Origin: an uncultured Bacteroidales bacterium
GTDB lineage: Bacteria; Bacteroidota; Bacteroidia; Bacteroidales; UBA4417
DNA: 57,319 bases
Assembly (NCBI GenBank): GCA_903946925.1
Contig: CAJAXK010000151.1
Span: 1 to 57,319, forward strand
Reading direction: 5' to 3'
Shown: positions 42,559 through 52,034 of the stretch, one piece after another
Layout: each line of letters starts with the position of its first letter
How positions within the stretch are numbered: the first letter of the stretch is position 1
Notes under the pieces: generated by a model
The model's input: only the letters and a program-made list of their open reading frames with translations
What the model was told of the DNA's origin: nothing
The model's database searches: none
Made by a program: the position numbers and the translations under genes

Positions 42559-43365
42559 ATGAACAAATCAATACAATACGAAGGTAAAAATATCGCGTAC
42601 TCTAAAAGCGGAAGTGGAAAGGCAATTGTCCTGCTTCACGGATTTCTCGAATCCAAAGCAATATGGGAGGGCTTTGTTGAAATATTACAAAAGGATTTTA
42701 CGGTTTTGGCCATAGATTTGCCCGGTCATGGCAAAAGTGAAGTTGTAGCCGAAACCCACACCATGCAACTGATGGCTCAGGTAGTAAAATCAATTCTGGA
42801 TACAGAAAACATTTTTCAAGCCATTATTGTAGGCCATTCCATGGGAGGTTATGTTGCTTTGGAATTTGCGGCCAGTTACCCTACATTCGTTCAAGGTTTA
42901 GTGCTTTTTCATTCACATGCCAAGGCCGATAGCGACGAAACCAAAGAAATCCGCCGCCGTACCATTGCCGTTGTGCAGCAAAACAAGGGAAGTTTTATCA
43001 AACATTTTATCCCCGACCTTTTCGATCAAAAACATCTTGAGAAATATTCATTAGAAATAAAACTGTTGCAGGATATGGCCGATTGCATGTTGCCGGAAGC
43101 AATAATTGCAGCCATTTCGGGGATGCGCGAACGCCACAGCCAATTACAATTCTTGCTGGTTACCAAAACCCCACTTCTATTCATTATTGGTAAACAAGAT
43201 AGCCGGATGCCTTATAGCCAGATTATTGAACAGGCTGTAATCCCAGCGCACAGCGAAATCCTTTTGCTCGACGATGTAGGGCACATGGGTTATATCGAAG
43301 CACCCGACATCACGCTGAAAGCGGTAAAATATTTTGCTATTAAGTGCTTTGAACCAGTGATTTAA
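42559..43365 (+). CDS. Alpha/beta-fold hydrolase, cytoplasmic
   Basis: 268 residues without a signal peptide. The oxyanion loop is LLHGFLESKAIWEGF, the nucleophile elbow is VGHSMGGYVALEFA (Ser of GHSMG), the acid is Asp in IIGKQDSRMP and the His is in DDVGHMGYIEAP. It resembles the esterase/MhpC-BioH-like group. Substrate is not inferable. The gene stands alone between the pepP terminator and an SDR-type gene 119 nt downstream. Confidence 0.88.
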   Translation: MNKSIQYEGKNIAYSKSGSGKAIVLLHGFLESKAIWEGFVEILQKDFTVLAIDLPGHGKSEVVAETHTMQLMAQVVKSILDTENIFQAIIVGHSMGGYVALEFAASYPTFVQGLVLFHSHAKADSDETKEIRRRTIAVVQQNKGSFIKHFIPDLFDQKHLEKYSLEIKLLQDMADCMLPEAIIAAISGMRERHSQLQFLLVTKTPLLFIIGKQDSRMPYSQIIEQAVIPAHSEILLLDDVGHMGYIEAPDITLKAVKYFAIKCFEPVI

Positions 43366-43484
43366 CTCAAAGTTGAATGAATAATTCCAAACCTAATTCC
43401 ACGCCTTTCTGCAAAATATTTGCTTCCCAACAATAAAATTCAAATCAAAAATCGCGAAATCAAAACCCTCTAAAATCCAATTTT

Positions 43485-44399
43485 ATGCAAACAATTTTAG
43501 GCTCAGGAGGCACTATAGCCAACCACTTAGCAACAGCCTTACCGGCATTTACCAACAACACACGATTGGTTAGCCGAAACCCGAAACCCGTAACTGGAAA
43601 GGAAGAACTTTATACTGCCGATCTCGTTTCGGCTGATCAGGTTATGAAAGCTGTGAAAGGTTCCGAAATCGTATATCTTACGGTTGGAATTCAGTACAAT
43701 TTAAAAATCTGGCAACAAAACTGGCCGTTGATAATGCAAAATGTAATTTCTGCTTGCAAGGAAAATGGGGCAAAACTGGTTTTTTTCGACAATGTGTATA
43801 TGTACGGAAGGGTGGTGGGATCCATGACCGAAGAAACACCATTTAATCCATGCAGTCGCAAAGGTGAGGTTCGGGCAAAGATAGCACGCATGATTTTAGA
43901 CGAAATCTCGAAAGGCACATTGACCGCTCTGATTGCCCGTGCAGCCGATTTTTATGGTCCCGGCACATTGAACAGTTTTATGAACATGATGGTTTTCGAA
44001 AATCTGAAGAAGGGGAAAAGTGCCCAACTTTTGATCGGGAAAAACTTTAAGCATTCGCTTACATATACCCCCGATGCAGGAAAAGCAACTGCACTCCTTG
44101 GCAATACACCTTCTGCCTTTAACCAAACCTGGCACCTGCCAGCCGATATGGATGTTTTAACAGGCGAACAGTTGGTGAAAATTGCTGCCGAAATACTTCA
44201 TGCCAAACCCAAAATTACGGTATTGCCAAAATTTGCAGTGCAAATGGCGGGACTTTTCAACCCTATGATTAAGGAAACGGTAGAGATGCTCTATCAAAAC
44301 GATTCTGATTACATTTTTGATTCCGGAAAATTCGATAAGGCTTTTACTTTCAACAAAATAAAATATGCTGAAGGGATCCGTAATTCGATTAATTTCTAG
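43485..44399 (+). CDS. NAD-dependent epimerase/dehydratase-like (atypical SDR)
   Basis: 304 residues with a Rossmann fold. The N-terminal nucleotide-binding stretch TILGSGGTIANHLATALP replaces the usual GxxGxxG with GSGGTIG-like spacing; the strand VYLTVGIQYN is followed by KLVFFDNVYMYGR, whose Tyr lies at the expected catalytic region, but the canonical YxxxK is not obvious. The C-terminal half has ARAADFYGPGT and HLPADMDVLTGEQL. The best guess is an NAD(P)-binding oxidoreductase or nucleotide-sugar-like epimerase with a modified site. It is followed by a T9SS cargo gene with its own promoter. Confidence 0.75.
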   Translation: MQTILGSGGTIANHLATALPAFTNNTRLVSRNPKPVTGKEELYTADLVSADQVMKAVKGSEIVYLTVGIQYNLKIWQQNWPLIMQNVISACKENGAKLVFFDNVYMYGRVVGSMTEETPFNPCSRKGEVRAKIARMILDEISKGTLTALIARAADFYGPGTLNSFMNMMVFENLKKGKSAQLLIGKNFKHSLTYTPDAGKATALLGNTPSAFNQTWHLPADMDVLTGEQLVKIAAEILHAKPKITVLPKFAVQMAGLFNPMIKETVEMLYQNDSDYIFDSGKFDKAFTFNKIKYAEGIRNSINF

Positions 44400-44409
44400 C
44401 AAATAGCCT

Positions 44410-44417
44410 TATCTTTG
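44410..44417 (+). promoter_or_regulatory. Putative -7 box of T9SS cargo gene
   Basis: TATCTTTG matches TAnnTTTG, 26 nt before the ATG at 44443. Confidence 0.55.
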
Positions 44418-44442
44418 TGTAACCATTAATCCAAAAATTTAT

Positions 44443-45363
44443 ATGAAAAAACTTGGCCTCTTGCTCTTGTTTGCCGGATTCTCCTTCCATTTTGCATCCA
44501 CTCAAAATTATGTGCCTTTCCCAACTGGATTGGCTAATTGGAACTGTTTGTTCTGGCACCAATGGGAGCCAAACACATACTATCTAACTAATTATCAATA
44601 CATCCAACAGGGAGATACAATATTAAAAGGTAAATCGTACAAAAAAGTTTTTTCTAAAAACCTTGATTTTCCCGAGCCTGATCAGTATTTGGGAGGGATG
44701 AGGGAAGGCGAAAACCGCGATATTTACTTTTTTCCGGTCGCGATTCACCTGCCAACGATTGCGCCAATTACGTTTCCTACCGATACAACTGAGCAATTGC
44801 TATACACTTTTGCCAACCTGAGTGTTGGCATGACCCTTCCGATTAATGCTGGTAATACAGATATTAAGGTTGTTGGTATTGATTCCATTCTAATGGGAAA
44901 CGAATACAGGAAAAGATATGCAATCCAAAACGGGATGATTTGGATGCCTGAATATTGGATTGAAGGCATTGGAAGCGATCTCGAATTGTTCTCGCCTTTT
45001 TCCTTCACCTTTGAGTGGATATTTTATACCCTTTGTTTCAGCGAAATTGACACGTATTACATCAACTCGCCAAATGGGGCCGATTCGTGCCATTATTCTG
45101 TCAATACCGGGATTGGGGAAAACGAACTTCAAAAAATCCAATTCTACCCTAACCCTGCAACCGATGTTATTACAATAGATGCAGTCGGCAGCAATGGAAA
45201 ATCCGAAGCCATAATTTATTCTGCCCAGGGACAAATGCTTCAAAGCAAGCGATTTGATACACCAAAAACCGAACTCGATGTAAGTACACTCAAACCAGGG
45301 ATTTACTTTTTGCGAGTTGTTTCTGAAAAGGGGAATAGGCTGGTGAAGTTTGTTAAAAAGTGA
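44443..45363 (+). CDS. Secreted protein with type IX sorting domain
   Basis: 306 residues. A signal peptide (MKKLGLLLLFAGFSFHFAST) precedes a ~190-residue region without known motifs, rich in Trp, Tyr and Pro, of unknown fold. The last ~80 residues are a type A C-terminal domain of the type IX secretion system: IQFYPNPATDVITID, then SAQGQMLQSKRF, LDVSTLKPGIYFLRV and the basic end KFVKK. The protein should be exported across the outer membrane and attached or released. Its cargo activity is unknown. Presence of this domain places the organism among T9SS-bearing Bacteroidetes. Confidence 0.88.
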   Translation: MKKLGLLLLFAGFSFHFASTQNYVPFPTGLANWNCLFWHQWEPNTYYLTNYQYIQQGDTILKGKSYKKVFSKNLDFPEPDQYLGGMREGENRDIYFFPVAIHLPTIAPITFPTDTTEQLLYTFANLSVGMTLPINAGNTDIKVVGIDSILMGNEYRKRYAIQNGMIWMPEYWIEGIGSDLELFSPFSFTFEWIFYTLCFSEIDTYYINSPNGADSCHYSVNTGIGENELQKIQFYPNPATDVITIDAVGSNGKSEAIIYSAQGQMLQSKRFDTPKTELDVSTLKPGIYFLRVVSEKGNRLVKFVKK

Positions 45364-45599
45364 GGATCTACGATGAATTGGATGGGTTTTTCGACTTTTA
45401 GACTTTTAGGAGCCGAAGAGCTGAAGTGACCTAAAAAATGATTTTCCTGTTTATTTTGGGAAACCATATAAAATCAAGTTAATTGCCATGTAAACCAGTA
45501 TTTGTGAGTACGAAATTATTTTTGCGTTAGGTTCAACATATGGGGTTCTGACATCCCTGCAAAATATTTTTTATCCACTTAACTCGTAATAAAGCCATC
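45364..45599. other. Intergenic region upstream of a repeat remnant
   Basis: No gene seen. TATTTTTG at 45517-45524 matches the -7 consensus but leads into no ORF. An A/T-rich tract follows. The degenerate repeat copy begins near 45600. Confidence 0.35.
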
Positions 45600-45690
45600 C
45601 ATTGCAGAGGGAATGACCAAACCAACACAAGAAAAGAACTGAGCATATTCTCAGTGTATCTATGTGAACTCCGTTGTAAAATCTAAAAGC
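45600..45690. repeat. Degenerate internal copy of the MITE-like repeat
   Basis: AGAACTGAGCATATTCTCAG, a GTGAACTC and a GTTGTAAAATCT follow in the same order as in the element at 47069-47240 (AGCACTGAGAATA, GTGAACTC, GATGTAAAACTT). It has no terminal repeats and is an old remnant. Confidence 0.4.
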
Positions 45691-45877
45691 GCAATATACC
45701 CCATTTTGAGTATAATCTGGCATAAACCTGCCTTTATGGCGTATATAATTGTTCATCACCGCCAATATGGCGCATTTAATTTAACAAAATCAGGGTATTT
45801 TGCTCTGGCATAAAAATTGAAATCTCCTTTACACAATCAAAAAAAGTTAAACTTTAAACTAAAAAGGAGATTATACC

Positions 45878-46297
45878 ATGAACAACTTAAGATTTGGATT
45901 CCGCCCGTTTTTGCCTTCACTGATGAACGAAGTTTTTGAGCGCCAGTCATCAGAAACAGAACTGACCTACAAACCAGCCGCCAATGTGCGCGAGGACGAA
46001 AAAAACTACGCCATTGAGCTTGCTTTGCCCGGTTTCTCCAAGGACGAAATCAGCATCAGTTTCGAAGACGAAGTACTTACCATTACCGCCGGCCGCCAAC
46101 CCAAAGAGGATGTAAAAGGCCCGAAATACACCTGGAACGAATTTGGATACAAGAGCAAATTTGAGCGCTCGTTCCAACTTCCCGAAACGGTTAATGCCAA
46201 CAACATTTCGGCTTCTTTCGAAAACGGGATACTGCTTGTTACCTTGCCAAAAAAAGAAGTGCAGCCAGCAACTGTAAAACAGATTGCCATAGTGTAA
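45878..46297 (+). CDS. Small heat shock protein (Hsp20)
   Basis: A cytoplasmic ATP-independent holdase, 139 residues. Alpha-crystallin domain from ~30 to ~130: YAIELALPGFSKDEISI, the central ITAGRQP and the family-closing ASFENGILLVTLPKKE, followed by a short C-terminal tail that lacks a clean I-x-I motif. The start is well supported: AAGGAG at 45864-45869 lies 8 nt before the ATG, a strong Shine-Dalgarno unusual in this window and typical of heat-shock genes with high translation. A good terminator follows at 46326. No CIRCE element is visible upstream. Confidence 0.93.
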   Translation: MNNLRFGFRPFLPSLMNEVFERQSSETELTYKPAANVREDEKNYAIELALPGFSKDEISISFEDEVLTITAGRQPKEDVKGPKYTWNEFGYKSKFERSFQLPETVNANNISASFENGILLVTLPKKEVQPATVKQIAIV

Positions 46298-46325
46298 CCA
46301 ACTAAATTGTACAAGTATTGAAAGG

Positions 46326-46348
46326 GCAGCCATAATTGGCTGCTTTTT
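46326..46348 (+). terminator. Rho-independent terminator of hsp20
   Basis: GCAGCC and GGCTGC pair around a 6-nt loop (ATAATT), followed by TTTTTCGTTTTTT. It lies 29 nt after the hsp20 stop. Confidence 0.85.
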
Positions 46349-46381
46349 CGTTTTTTGGTGGCGAAAAGTCTTTATTAAATT

Positions 46382-46389
46382 TACCTTTG
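46382..46389 (+). promoter_or_regulatory. Putative promoter of the pseudouridine synthase gene
   Basis: TACCTTTG matches TAnnTTTG, and TTTG at 46354-46357 could be its -33 element (24-nt spacer). The ATG is at 46466, leaving a ~70-nt leader. Confidence 0.5.
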
Positions 46390-46465
46390 CACCCCACTCT
46401 GGTTTTGCCACATCGGGATTGGACTACAAAATTTGATATCCTGCCTTTTGTCATCGTAATAGTTT

Positions 46466-47041
46466 ATGGAAACCTCCGTACACCGTCACTTTATCCACCA
46501 CAAACCGTATGGCTATTTGTGCCAATTTGTATGCGAACTGCCAAAAAAGAAATTAGTAGGCAGTTTATTCGATTTCCCTGAAGGAACCATGGCCATTGGC
46601 CGCCTCGACGAACAAAGTGAAGGCTTGCTGTTGCTTACAACCGATGGACAAATAAGCGAGTTTATCCGTAGCCGGAAAATAGAAAAGGAATATTATGTTC
46701 AGTTGGATGGGTTGATAACTGACGAGGCAATTGAAAAACTGCAGAGAGGCGTTGAAATAGGCATCCGCGATGTAAAGTACATGACCAAGCCTTGCAAAGT
46801 TGGCAGGCTCGAAAAAGATCCTGGCTTTGCGCCACGTACTAGAAAAATCAGGGACGACCGCCATGGGCCAACCTGTTGGGTATCAATAACCATTACCGAA
46901 GGGAAATATAGGCAGGTACGTAAAATGACCGCAGCCGCCGGATTCCCTACTTTGCGGTTGGTTAGGGTTAGGATTGGCAATATTTTACTTGGTGGCTTAT
47001 TAGCCGGGGAAGTAAAAGAAGTAGTGGAATTCGGGATTTAG
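46466..47041 (+). CDS. rluE: 23S rRNA pseudouridine synthase, RluE-like
   Basis: Isomerises uridine to pseudouridine in rRNA. 191 residues without an S4 domain, the hallmark of RluE in the RsuA family. It has HHKPYGYLCQFVCE, the catalytic-loop MAIGRLDEQSEGLLLLTTDG with the nucleophilic Asp, KIEKEYYVQLDGLITDE, and VSITITEGKYRQVRKMTAAAG with the family-typical GKYRQVRKM. Known RluE acts on U2457 of the 23S rRNA; the exact position here is inferred from the family. A truncated MITE-like copy lies 28 nt after the stop. Confidence 0.92.
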   Translation: METSVHRHFIHHKPYGYLCQFVCELPKKKLVGSLFDFPEGTMAIGRLDEQSEGLLLLTTDGQISEFIRSRKIEKEYYVQLDGLITDEAIEKLQRGVEIGIRDVKYMTKPCKVGRLEKDPGFAPRTRKIRDDRHGPTCWVSITITEGKYRQVRKMTAAAGFPTLRLVRVRIGNILLGGLLAGEVKEVVEFGI

Positions 47042-47068
47042 TGGCTGAGAAAAAATGGCTCTGATACT

Positions 47069-47240
47069 GAGTCCACTCCGAAAACCCGAATAAAATGAAA
47101 ACCACGGAGCGATGCGCTGAGTAGCACACTGAGTGCCTACTCAACTTGCCGAAGTGCCTGCCAAAGCAGCAATGGGAAACACAGAAAAGCACTGAGAATA
47201 AACTCCGTGTACCTCAGTGAACTCAATGCGTCCGATGTAA
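47069..47240 (-). mobile_element. MITE-like element, copy D (right end lost)
   Basis: GAGTCCACTCC at 47069-47079 is an intact terminal repeat, followed by GAAAACCACGGAGC as in the reverse-oriented copy C. The interior continues to the GTGAACTC motif, but no matching right terminal repeat is found, so this copy is truncated or rearranged. Confidence 0.45.
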
Positions 47241-47330
47241 AACTTGAAACTATCTGCGAAATCTGGGGCAAATATTTGTTTGTCAATACATTGAAAGTCA
47301 TAATAATTACACGATTCCCAACACCCAAAA

Positions 47331-49685
47331 ATGAAAAAACTACTGGTTTCCCTATTCGTTATTTTGTCGATAAACAGCTTATACGGCCAGGAGTTTAAAT
47401 GGGCTTATGGTGCCGGTAGCTGGGTCGGGGATCATGCAATTGGCATAAAATCCGATACCGACAGCAATGTTTATCTCACCGGATATATTGGTTTCGGGCC
47501 AAGCTCAGGCGATACCATTTTCACCCAATGGGGAGCATATCTTGCTAAGTTTTCCAGCACCGGAACTTTAAACTGGGCAGTAAATTTCGGGACTTTCGAT
47601 ACCTATGGGGTTGATGTTGCCATTGACCCCGATGGAAGTGTATTCCTTGCCGGGGTATATTCGCATGGGTTCAGTTTTCAAGGCATTACGCTTCAAGGCG
47701 GACTTCAGTCCCGGATTTTTTTGATGAAATTCGATAAGGATGGCGGGCTTTTGTGGGGGAAGGACTATGGTACAATCAGCAATACTGGCGTTTCGTATGT
47801 AAACGCTATCGAACTGGATTCGAACAATAACATTTATTTGGGTGGGCATTTTAAAAGCAGGATTAAACTGGGTGATTCAACATACTTTGTGAGAGGACAG
47901 GAGGGTGGCTACTCCGACATGCTGCTGGTTAAGCTTTCGTCCGATGGCGAAGTGCTTACGGTAAAAAACCCGGGCAGCATTTCCAACGAATTTATTTACG
48001 ATATTGCCGTAAATCAGGATGGTATTTTTATTGCTGGCTTTTTTGGCAGAAGTGTTATCGAAGTAGATACGTTGCAATACCATAGCCCAAAAGGAAACTT
48101 GGGCTGCATAATCAAGTATTCACATTCGGGTAAGTTGCAATGGGTTAATACCATAAATGCACCCTTATTGTCCGAAACCTATTCAATTACCACCAACCAG
48201 AATGGGGAAGTAATAGTTGCAAGCCGCTGGGTCTCAGGCAATGGATTTGATGGTGAACAAATTTCCATAACAAAATATTCCGCAAGCGGAAAATTGCTGA
48301 ACAATCAACTTATTGATCAAGCCGTTAATGTCAGCAGTTATGTGGAAGGTGCTTTTACCCGCCGAAGGCTCGATTTAGCATCCTTTGTTAACTGTGTTTA
48401 TTTAACAGCAAGCCTATCTGATATTCTTAATATTGCCCATTTACAATTTGCTTCAAGTGGCGGCAGGGATGCTGCGCTTGTTAAATATAACGAAATTGGG
48501 TTCCCCCAATGGCTAACATCGGCGCAAGGCACAGGCAACGACGAAGGCTTGCGGGTGCGGTCGGTTAGCAATGCTATTTTTATGGCTGGCGACTATTGCA
48601 GCGGACAACTCAGTTTTGGAAACCACACCATCAACAACCATAGCGGGAACAACGATCCCGATTTCTTTTTGACCAAGCTAATTGATACAACTTCCATACT
48701 ATGCCCAAGTGTTGATAGTTTTGCTGTTTCTTATCCGGCAATACTATGCCATGGCGATTCAGCCCTGATTTCGATTGAAAACCAGTATGCAACCTATACC
48801 CTATGGTTCCGCAACGGCGAAAAGTTAAACCACGATGATGAAAAACAGATATTTATAAAAACCGAAGGCATTTATACAGTGCTTATTAACCAAAATACAC
48901 GTTGCCCTGTCCCCGAAATTACGGTTCAGGTTGACCCTGTCGGAAACCAGGTTCCTGCAACCGATATGGTAATTTATCCCAAACCCCTTGCCCATATCGA
49001 GGGCTTAGGGACAGTATGTTTTGGCGACACCCTTTCGCTTTCCACCCCGGCTGATGAAAGATATAGGTATAGCTGGGCTGTTCCCGCACCACTTGCCCAT
49101 TCCGACACCACAAACCCAACCATTAATGTTGTAATGACAGCGGAAAAGCAGTCGGAACTATTTCATGTACAGGTTATTGATAAACTAAGCGGTTGTTTTA
49201 GCACCGATACCTTTGCCGTACATATTAACCCCAAGCCAAGCCTTTCGCTGCATTGGTTAAATTATACTATTTGGCTACACAGCACCAACACCGATTCAGT
49301 TCAATGGTATTTTGAAGGGCAACAGTTGCCCGGATTCTCAAATGCCCAATCTATCCAGCCCCAGAACAAAGGCTATTACTATGTTAAAGGGTTTAATAAA
49401 TACGGATGCCAAAGCATTTCGGATAGTATATTGATTGATAAAATCTTTGGTATCCAAAACCCGCAATCAGGTGTAAGCCTGTATCCTAACCCTGTGCTTA
49501 ATTTTATTTACATCAACCTAACAACCCCAGCCGAAAAAATCGAATTGATCGATATCACCGGAACTTTACTACGAACCTTTTATAACCAATCTGTTTTAAG
49601 TGTAGGCGATCTGAAAAAAGGCATCTATATTTTAAAAATCTACTCCAAACAGCAATTAAATACGGTTAAGATAATTAAGGAATAG
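47331..49685 (+). CDS. Large secreted protein with beta-propeller-like repeats and T9SS sorting domain
   Basis: 784 residues. A signal peptide (MKKLLVSLFVILSINSLYGQ) precedes a long repeat region (~25-440) of SBBP-type blades: recurrent W-A-x-G/FGT, D-x-x-G-N/S-V-Y-L-x-G and F-x-x-G-x-L-x-W. A PKD/Ig-like section (~450-690) follows, and the C-terminal type A sorting domain GVSLYPNPVLNFIYINLTT ... LKKGIYILKIYSKQ. No catalytic residues are recognisable. Such proteins are usually adhesive or binding modules on the cell surface. It follows the repeat remnant at 47069 and has no clear TAnnTTTG box. Confidence 0.85.
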   Translation: MKKLLVSLFVILSINSLYGQEFKWAYGAGSWVGDHAIGIKSDTDSNVYLTGYIGFGPSSGDTIFTQWGAYLAKFSSTGTLNWAVNFGTFDTYGVDVAIDPDGSVFLAGVYSHGFSFQGITLQGGLQSRIFLMKFDKDGGLLWGKDYGTISNTGVSYVNAIELDSNNNIYLGGHFKSRIKLGDSTYFVRGQEGGYSDMLLVKLSSDGEVLTVKNPGSISNEFIYDIAVNQDGIFIAGFFGRSVIEVDTLQYHSPKGNLGCIIKYSHSGKLQWVNTINAPLLSETYSITTNQNGEVIVASRWVSGNGFDGEQISITKYSASGKLLNNQLIDQAVNVSSYVEGAFTRRRLDLASFVNCVYLTASLSDILNIAHLQFASSGGRDAALVKYNEIGFPQWLTSAQGTGNDEGLRVRSVSNAIFMAGDYCSGQLSFGNHTINNHSGNNDPDFFLTKLIDTTSILCPSVDSFAVSYPAILCHGDSALISIENQYATYTLWFRNGEKLNHDDEKQIFIKTEGIYTVLINQNTRCPVPEITVQVDPVGNQVPATDMVIYPKPLAHIEGLGTVCFGDTLSLSTPADERYRYSWAVPAPLAHSDTTNPTINVVMTAEKQSELFHVQVIDKLSGCFSTDTFAVHINPKPSLSLHWLNYTIWLHSTNTDSVQWYFEGQQLPGFSNAQSIQPQNKGYYYVKGFNKYGCQSISDSILIDKIFGIQNPQSGVSLYPNPVLNFIYINLTTPAEKIELIDITGTLLRTFYNQSVLSVGDLKKGIYILKIYSKQQLNTVKIIKE

Positions 49686-49872
49686 GATTATATTTGTTGT
49701 CGTTTGTTTAATACTATTGGATGTTTGGGTACAAAATAAAATGAACAACACAAGGATATAAAATGGAAACTTTGGATACAACCAATACCGCAATAAACCC
49801 AATTGGTTTGGTTTCTATAAATTAGTATCGCAGTGTATCGCATAACACACATAATCAGTAAAATCACAGAAA

Positions 49873-50565
49873 ATGAAGAATGTTCAAATTGTTGCATTTA
49901 TTTTATTTGCATTTATTTTTAAAAATCAAGATGTAATTGCTCAGCAATATGATGAGTTTGAATCTAAAGGTGAGATCGTAAATGGTTTCAAAGAAGGCAA
50001 ATGGGTAGATGTAAATAAGAATGGAGTAGTTTACAAAGAATATTTCTATAAAAGTGGCATACCTACAGGAACTTGGAAGACATTTTGTCCAAACGGACAA
50101 ATTCGCAATGAAAGTGTGATTTTAAATGAAAAGATTCTAAGCTATAAGATATATAGACCTAATTTGGCCAGCGTTGTAATAAGCTGCGATTCTGGCTTTT
50201 CGAAAAAACAATATTTAAAACTTGTTGATTTTGAGAATTATTTCTATAAAGATCAATTATATAAAAAAGGCCTGCAAGATAATGGGATGAAATTAACACC
50301 ATTGTACGAAAATGAATGGAAAGAAAAGCTCAACACAACAATTCATTCCTTGTATATGAATGTTGAAGTTTCACTGAACTACTCCAATGGATTAGTCCAA
50401 TCATTGATGTCGTTTGACAAAGTCAAAGGTCTTTTGCAAGTTGACTACTTATATGATAAGCATGATCTTGTTAAAAGAAAAAACTTTTATGAAAACGGGA
50501 AACAGACAAAGTCAATTTTCTATAAGAATGGTGTTTTAGAAAAAGAAGAATTGATTAGTGACTGA
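49873..50565 (+). CDS. MORN/YwqK-type repeat protein, exported
   Basis: 230 residues. The N-terminal hydrophobic segment (QIVAFILFAFIFKNQ) ends in AQQ and probably acts as a signal peptide. Residues ~28-75 carry two toothed MORN-like repeats (GEIVNGFKEGKWVDVNKNG, then YKSGIPTGTWKTFCPNGQIR), and ~190-225 carry another (KRKNFYENGKQTKSIFYKNG). This arrangement matches the 'toxin-antitoxin system YwqK family antitoxin' annotation group, a label that does not prove antitoxin activity. No toxin partner is adjacent. Codon use is A/T-rich compared with its neighbours. Confidence 0.7.
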   Translation: MKNVQIVAFILFAFIFKNQDVIAQQYDEFESKGEIVNGFKEGKWVDVNKNGVVYKEYFYKSGIPTGTWKTFCPNGQIRNESVILNEKILSYKIYRPNLASVVISCDSGFSKKQYLKLVDFENYFYKDQLYKKGLQDNGMKLTPLYENEWKEKLNTTIHSLYMNVEVSLNYSNGLVQSLMSFDKVKGLLQVDYLYDKHDLVKRKNFYENGKQTKSIFYKNGVLEKEELISD

Positions 50566-50769
50566 AGAATATTGATTGATTGTGCTTTAATTTTGACTAA
50601 AACAGCAAATGTCTTTCAAAAGATTAATATTAACCTCCCATTTCTGTACCAATCCTTTCGAATGGTTTCCATAATCTAAAACACTCCATTCCAGTCCGTC
50701 TGCTTTTCCGGTGCGTTCCACTAAATCCTTACTCTTTGCAAAATTACCAAAAACCCATCTCAACAATAA

Positions 50770-50802
50770 AAAATCCCTGCCACACCTTAGCAGGGATTTT
50801 TT
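50770..50802. terminator. Bidirectional terminator between convergent genes
   Basis: AAAATCCCTGC and GCAGGGATTTTT pair around a 9-nt loop with A- and T-runs on both sides, so it can stop transcription from the MORN gene (plus) and the CDF gene (minus). The DNA from 50566 to 50769 shows no gene I would support. Confidence 0.8.
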
Positions 50803-50943
50803 ATTCTTTAGCTTCCACATCGCATAGTTGCTGTTCCATGTAATTGGATTTGGCAGGTAGCATGAGGTCCAACTGGTACTATTCGCTATGGATTCGGTGC
50901 CGATTAGATTCTAAATTTATTGGCATTAGTACTTTTTCAATCG

Positions 50944-51735
50944 TCATTTTGACAGTTTCAATATTTTAAATGCCCCTTTGGCAACAATAAAAAATACTGT
51001 TGTACCAACTATAAGGTCGGGATAATTTGAGTTTGTTAAATAAACAAGTATGCCTGCTGCAATTACCCCAAGGTTTGCAATTACGTCGTTAGATGTAAAA
51101 ATCATGCTTGCTTGTATATGTGCTTCCTTGCTTTTGCTTTTTTGTAGTAAATACAAACAAAGCCCATTGCCGATAAGTGCAAGGATTGAAATAATTATCA
51201 TTGTTTGAAATGCCGGAACGGTTTCATCTGCAACAAATCTTCTTATAACTTCACTGAAGCCGAAAACCGCAAGTGTCAACTGGAAATAGCCTGCCGATTT
51301 TGCAATGTTCTTTTTCCTTGCCATTGTGCCGCCAACCGCAAAAACTGCAAGCCCATAAACAATGCTATCGGCAAGCATATCCAAACTGTCGGCAACAAGT
51401 GCCATTGAATTTGAAATAAAACCTGTTGTAAGTTCAAGTGCAAAAAATAAAAAGTTGATCGCTAAAACTTGCCAAAGCAATTTTCTTTCCTTGTTGGTAT
51501 TGCCGGATTCGTAACTATCTGCCGCAACGCTGTTAACAAGTGAAGTGTCAAACTTTAAATCGTCAAGGCGCTGAAAAATCTGGTCGTAGTTATCGGTATG
51601 AAAAACGGTCAGTTGTCTGTTAGCAATATCAAAATCCAACGAGTTGATGTTTGTCAAGCCGCTGAGTTTCATCCGTATCATTTGCTCTTCGGATGGGCAG
51701 TCCATTTTTGATATCCTGAATATCGTTTTTTGCAT
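50944..51735 (-). CDS. Cation diffusion facilitator with HMA-like N-terminal domain, atypical site
   Basis: 263 residues from the ATG at 51735 (the earlier GTG at 51792 would add a non-homologous extension). Residues ~1-65 resemble a metal-binding HMA fold but with a single Cys (MDCPSEEQMIRMKL) instead of CxxC. Six membrane segments follow. The TM2 metal motif reads ADSLDMLAD (D-x3-D instead of H-x3-D), and in TM5 the place of the usual metal-ligand His is Phe (FTSNDVIAN), keeping only the Asp. The missing ligand suggests changed specificity or loss of transport. The family normally exports Zn, Fe or Mn using proton exchange. The cytoplasmic C-terminal domain of classical CDFs is also missing. 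Confidence 0.75.
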   Translation of the reverse strand: MQKTIFRISKMDCPSEEQMIRMKLSGLTNINSLDFDIANRQLTVFHTDNYDQIFQRLDDLKFDTSLVNSVAADSYESGNTNKERKLLWQVLAINFLFFALELTTGFISNSMALVADSLDMLADSIVYGLAVFAVGGTMARKKNIAKSAGYFQLTLAVFGFSEVIRRFVADETVPAFQTMIIISILALIGNGLCLYLLQKSKSKEAHIQASMIFTSNDVIANLGVIAAGILVYLTNSNYPDLIVGTTVFFIVAKGAFKILKLSK

Positions 51736-52034
51736 CGGTTTTCCATATTTTTCGGCAGTTCCTGCATAAATGCTACAGGCATAATAGCACACCTAAACAA
51801 GAATTAGCTTCAATTTATAACACGACAAAGTATCATTGGTTTTTCGGGTTCTACTGCCAATATAGTGGTAAAAGTATTTTGCGGGAAGACATAAGCTGCC
51901 AGGCTAAACCTAAAAACAATTTCTCAATTACAAATATGGGTTTTGATGGCAATAAACCTGACTTCAAATGGTTTCCCTTCATAAGTTGGGAAATCATTTT
52001 TAAGGCAAATTCCGCCTTTTAACTTCAGACCCCT

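Noticed and set aside
45571-45765. Minus-strand ORF of 64 codons
   Set aside because: It overlaps the degenerate MITE-like remnant; composition is not protein-like and no ribosome site is visible.
50587-50820. Minus-strand ORF of 77 codons
   Set aside because: Its 5' part is the terminator hairpin at 50770 read through; it has no start context and no family resemblance.
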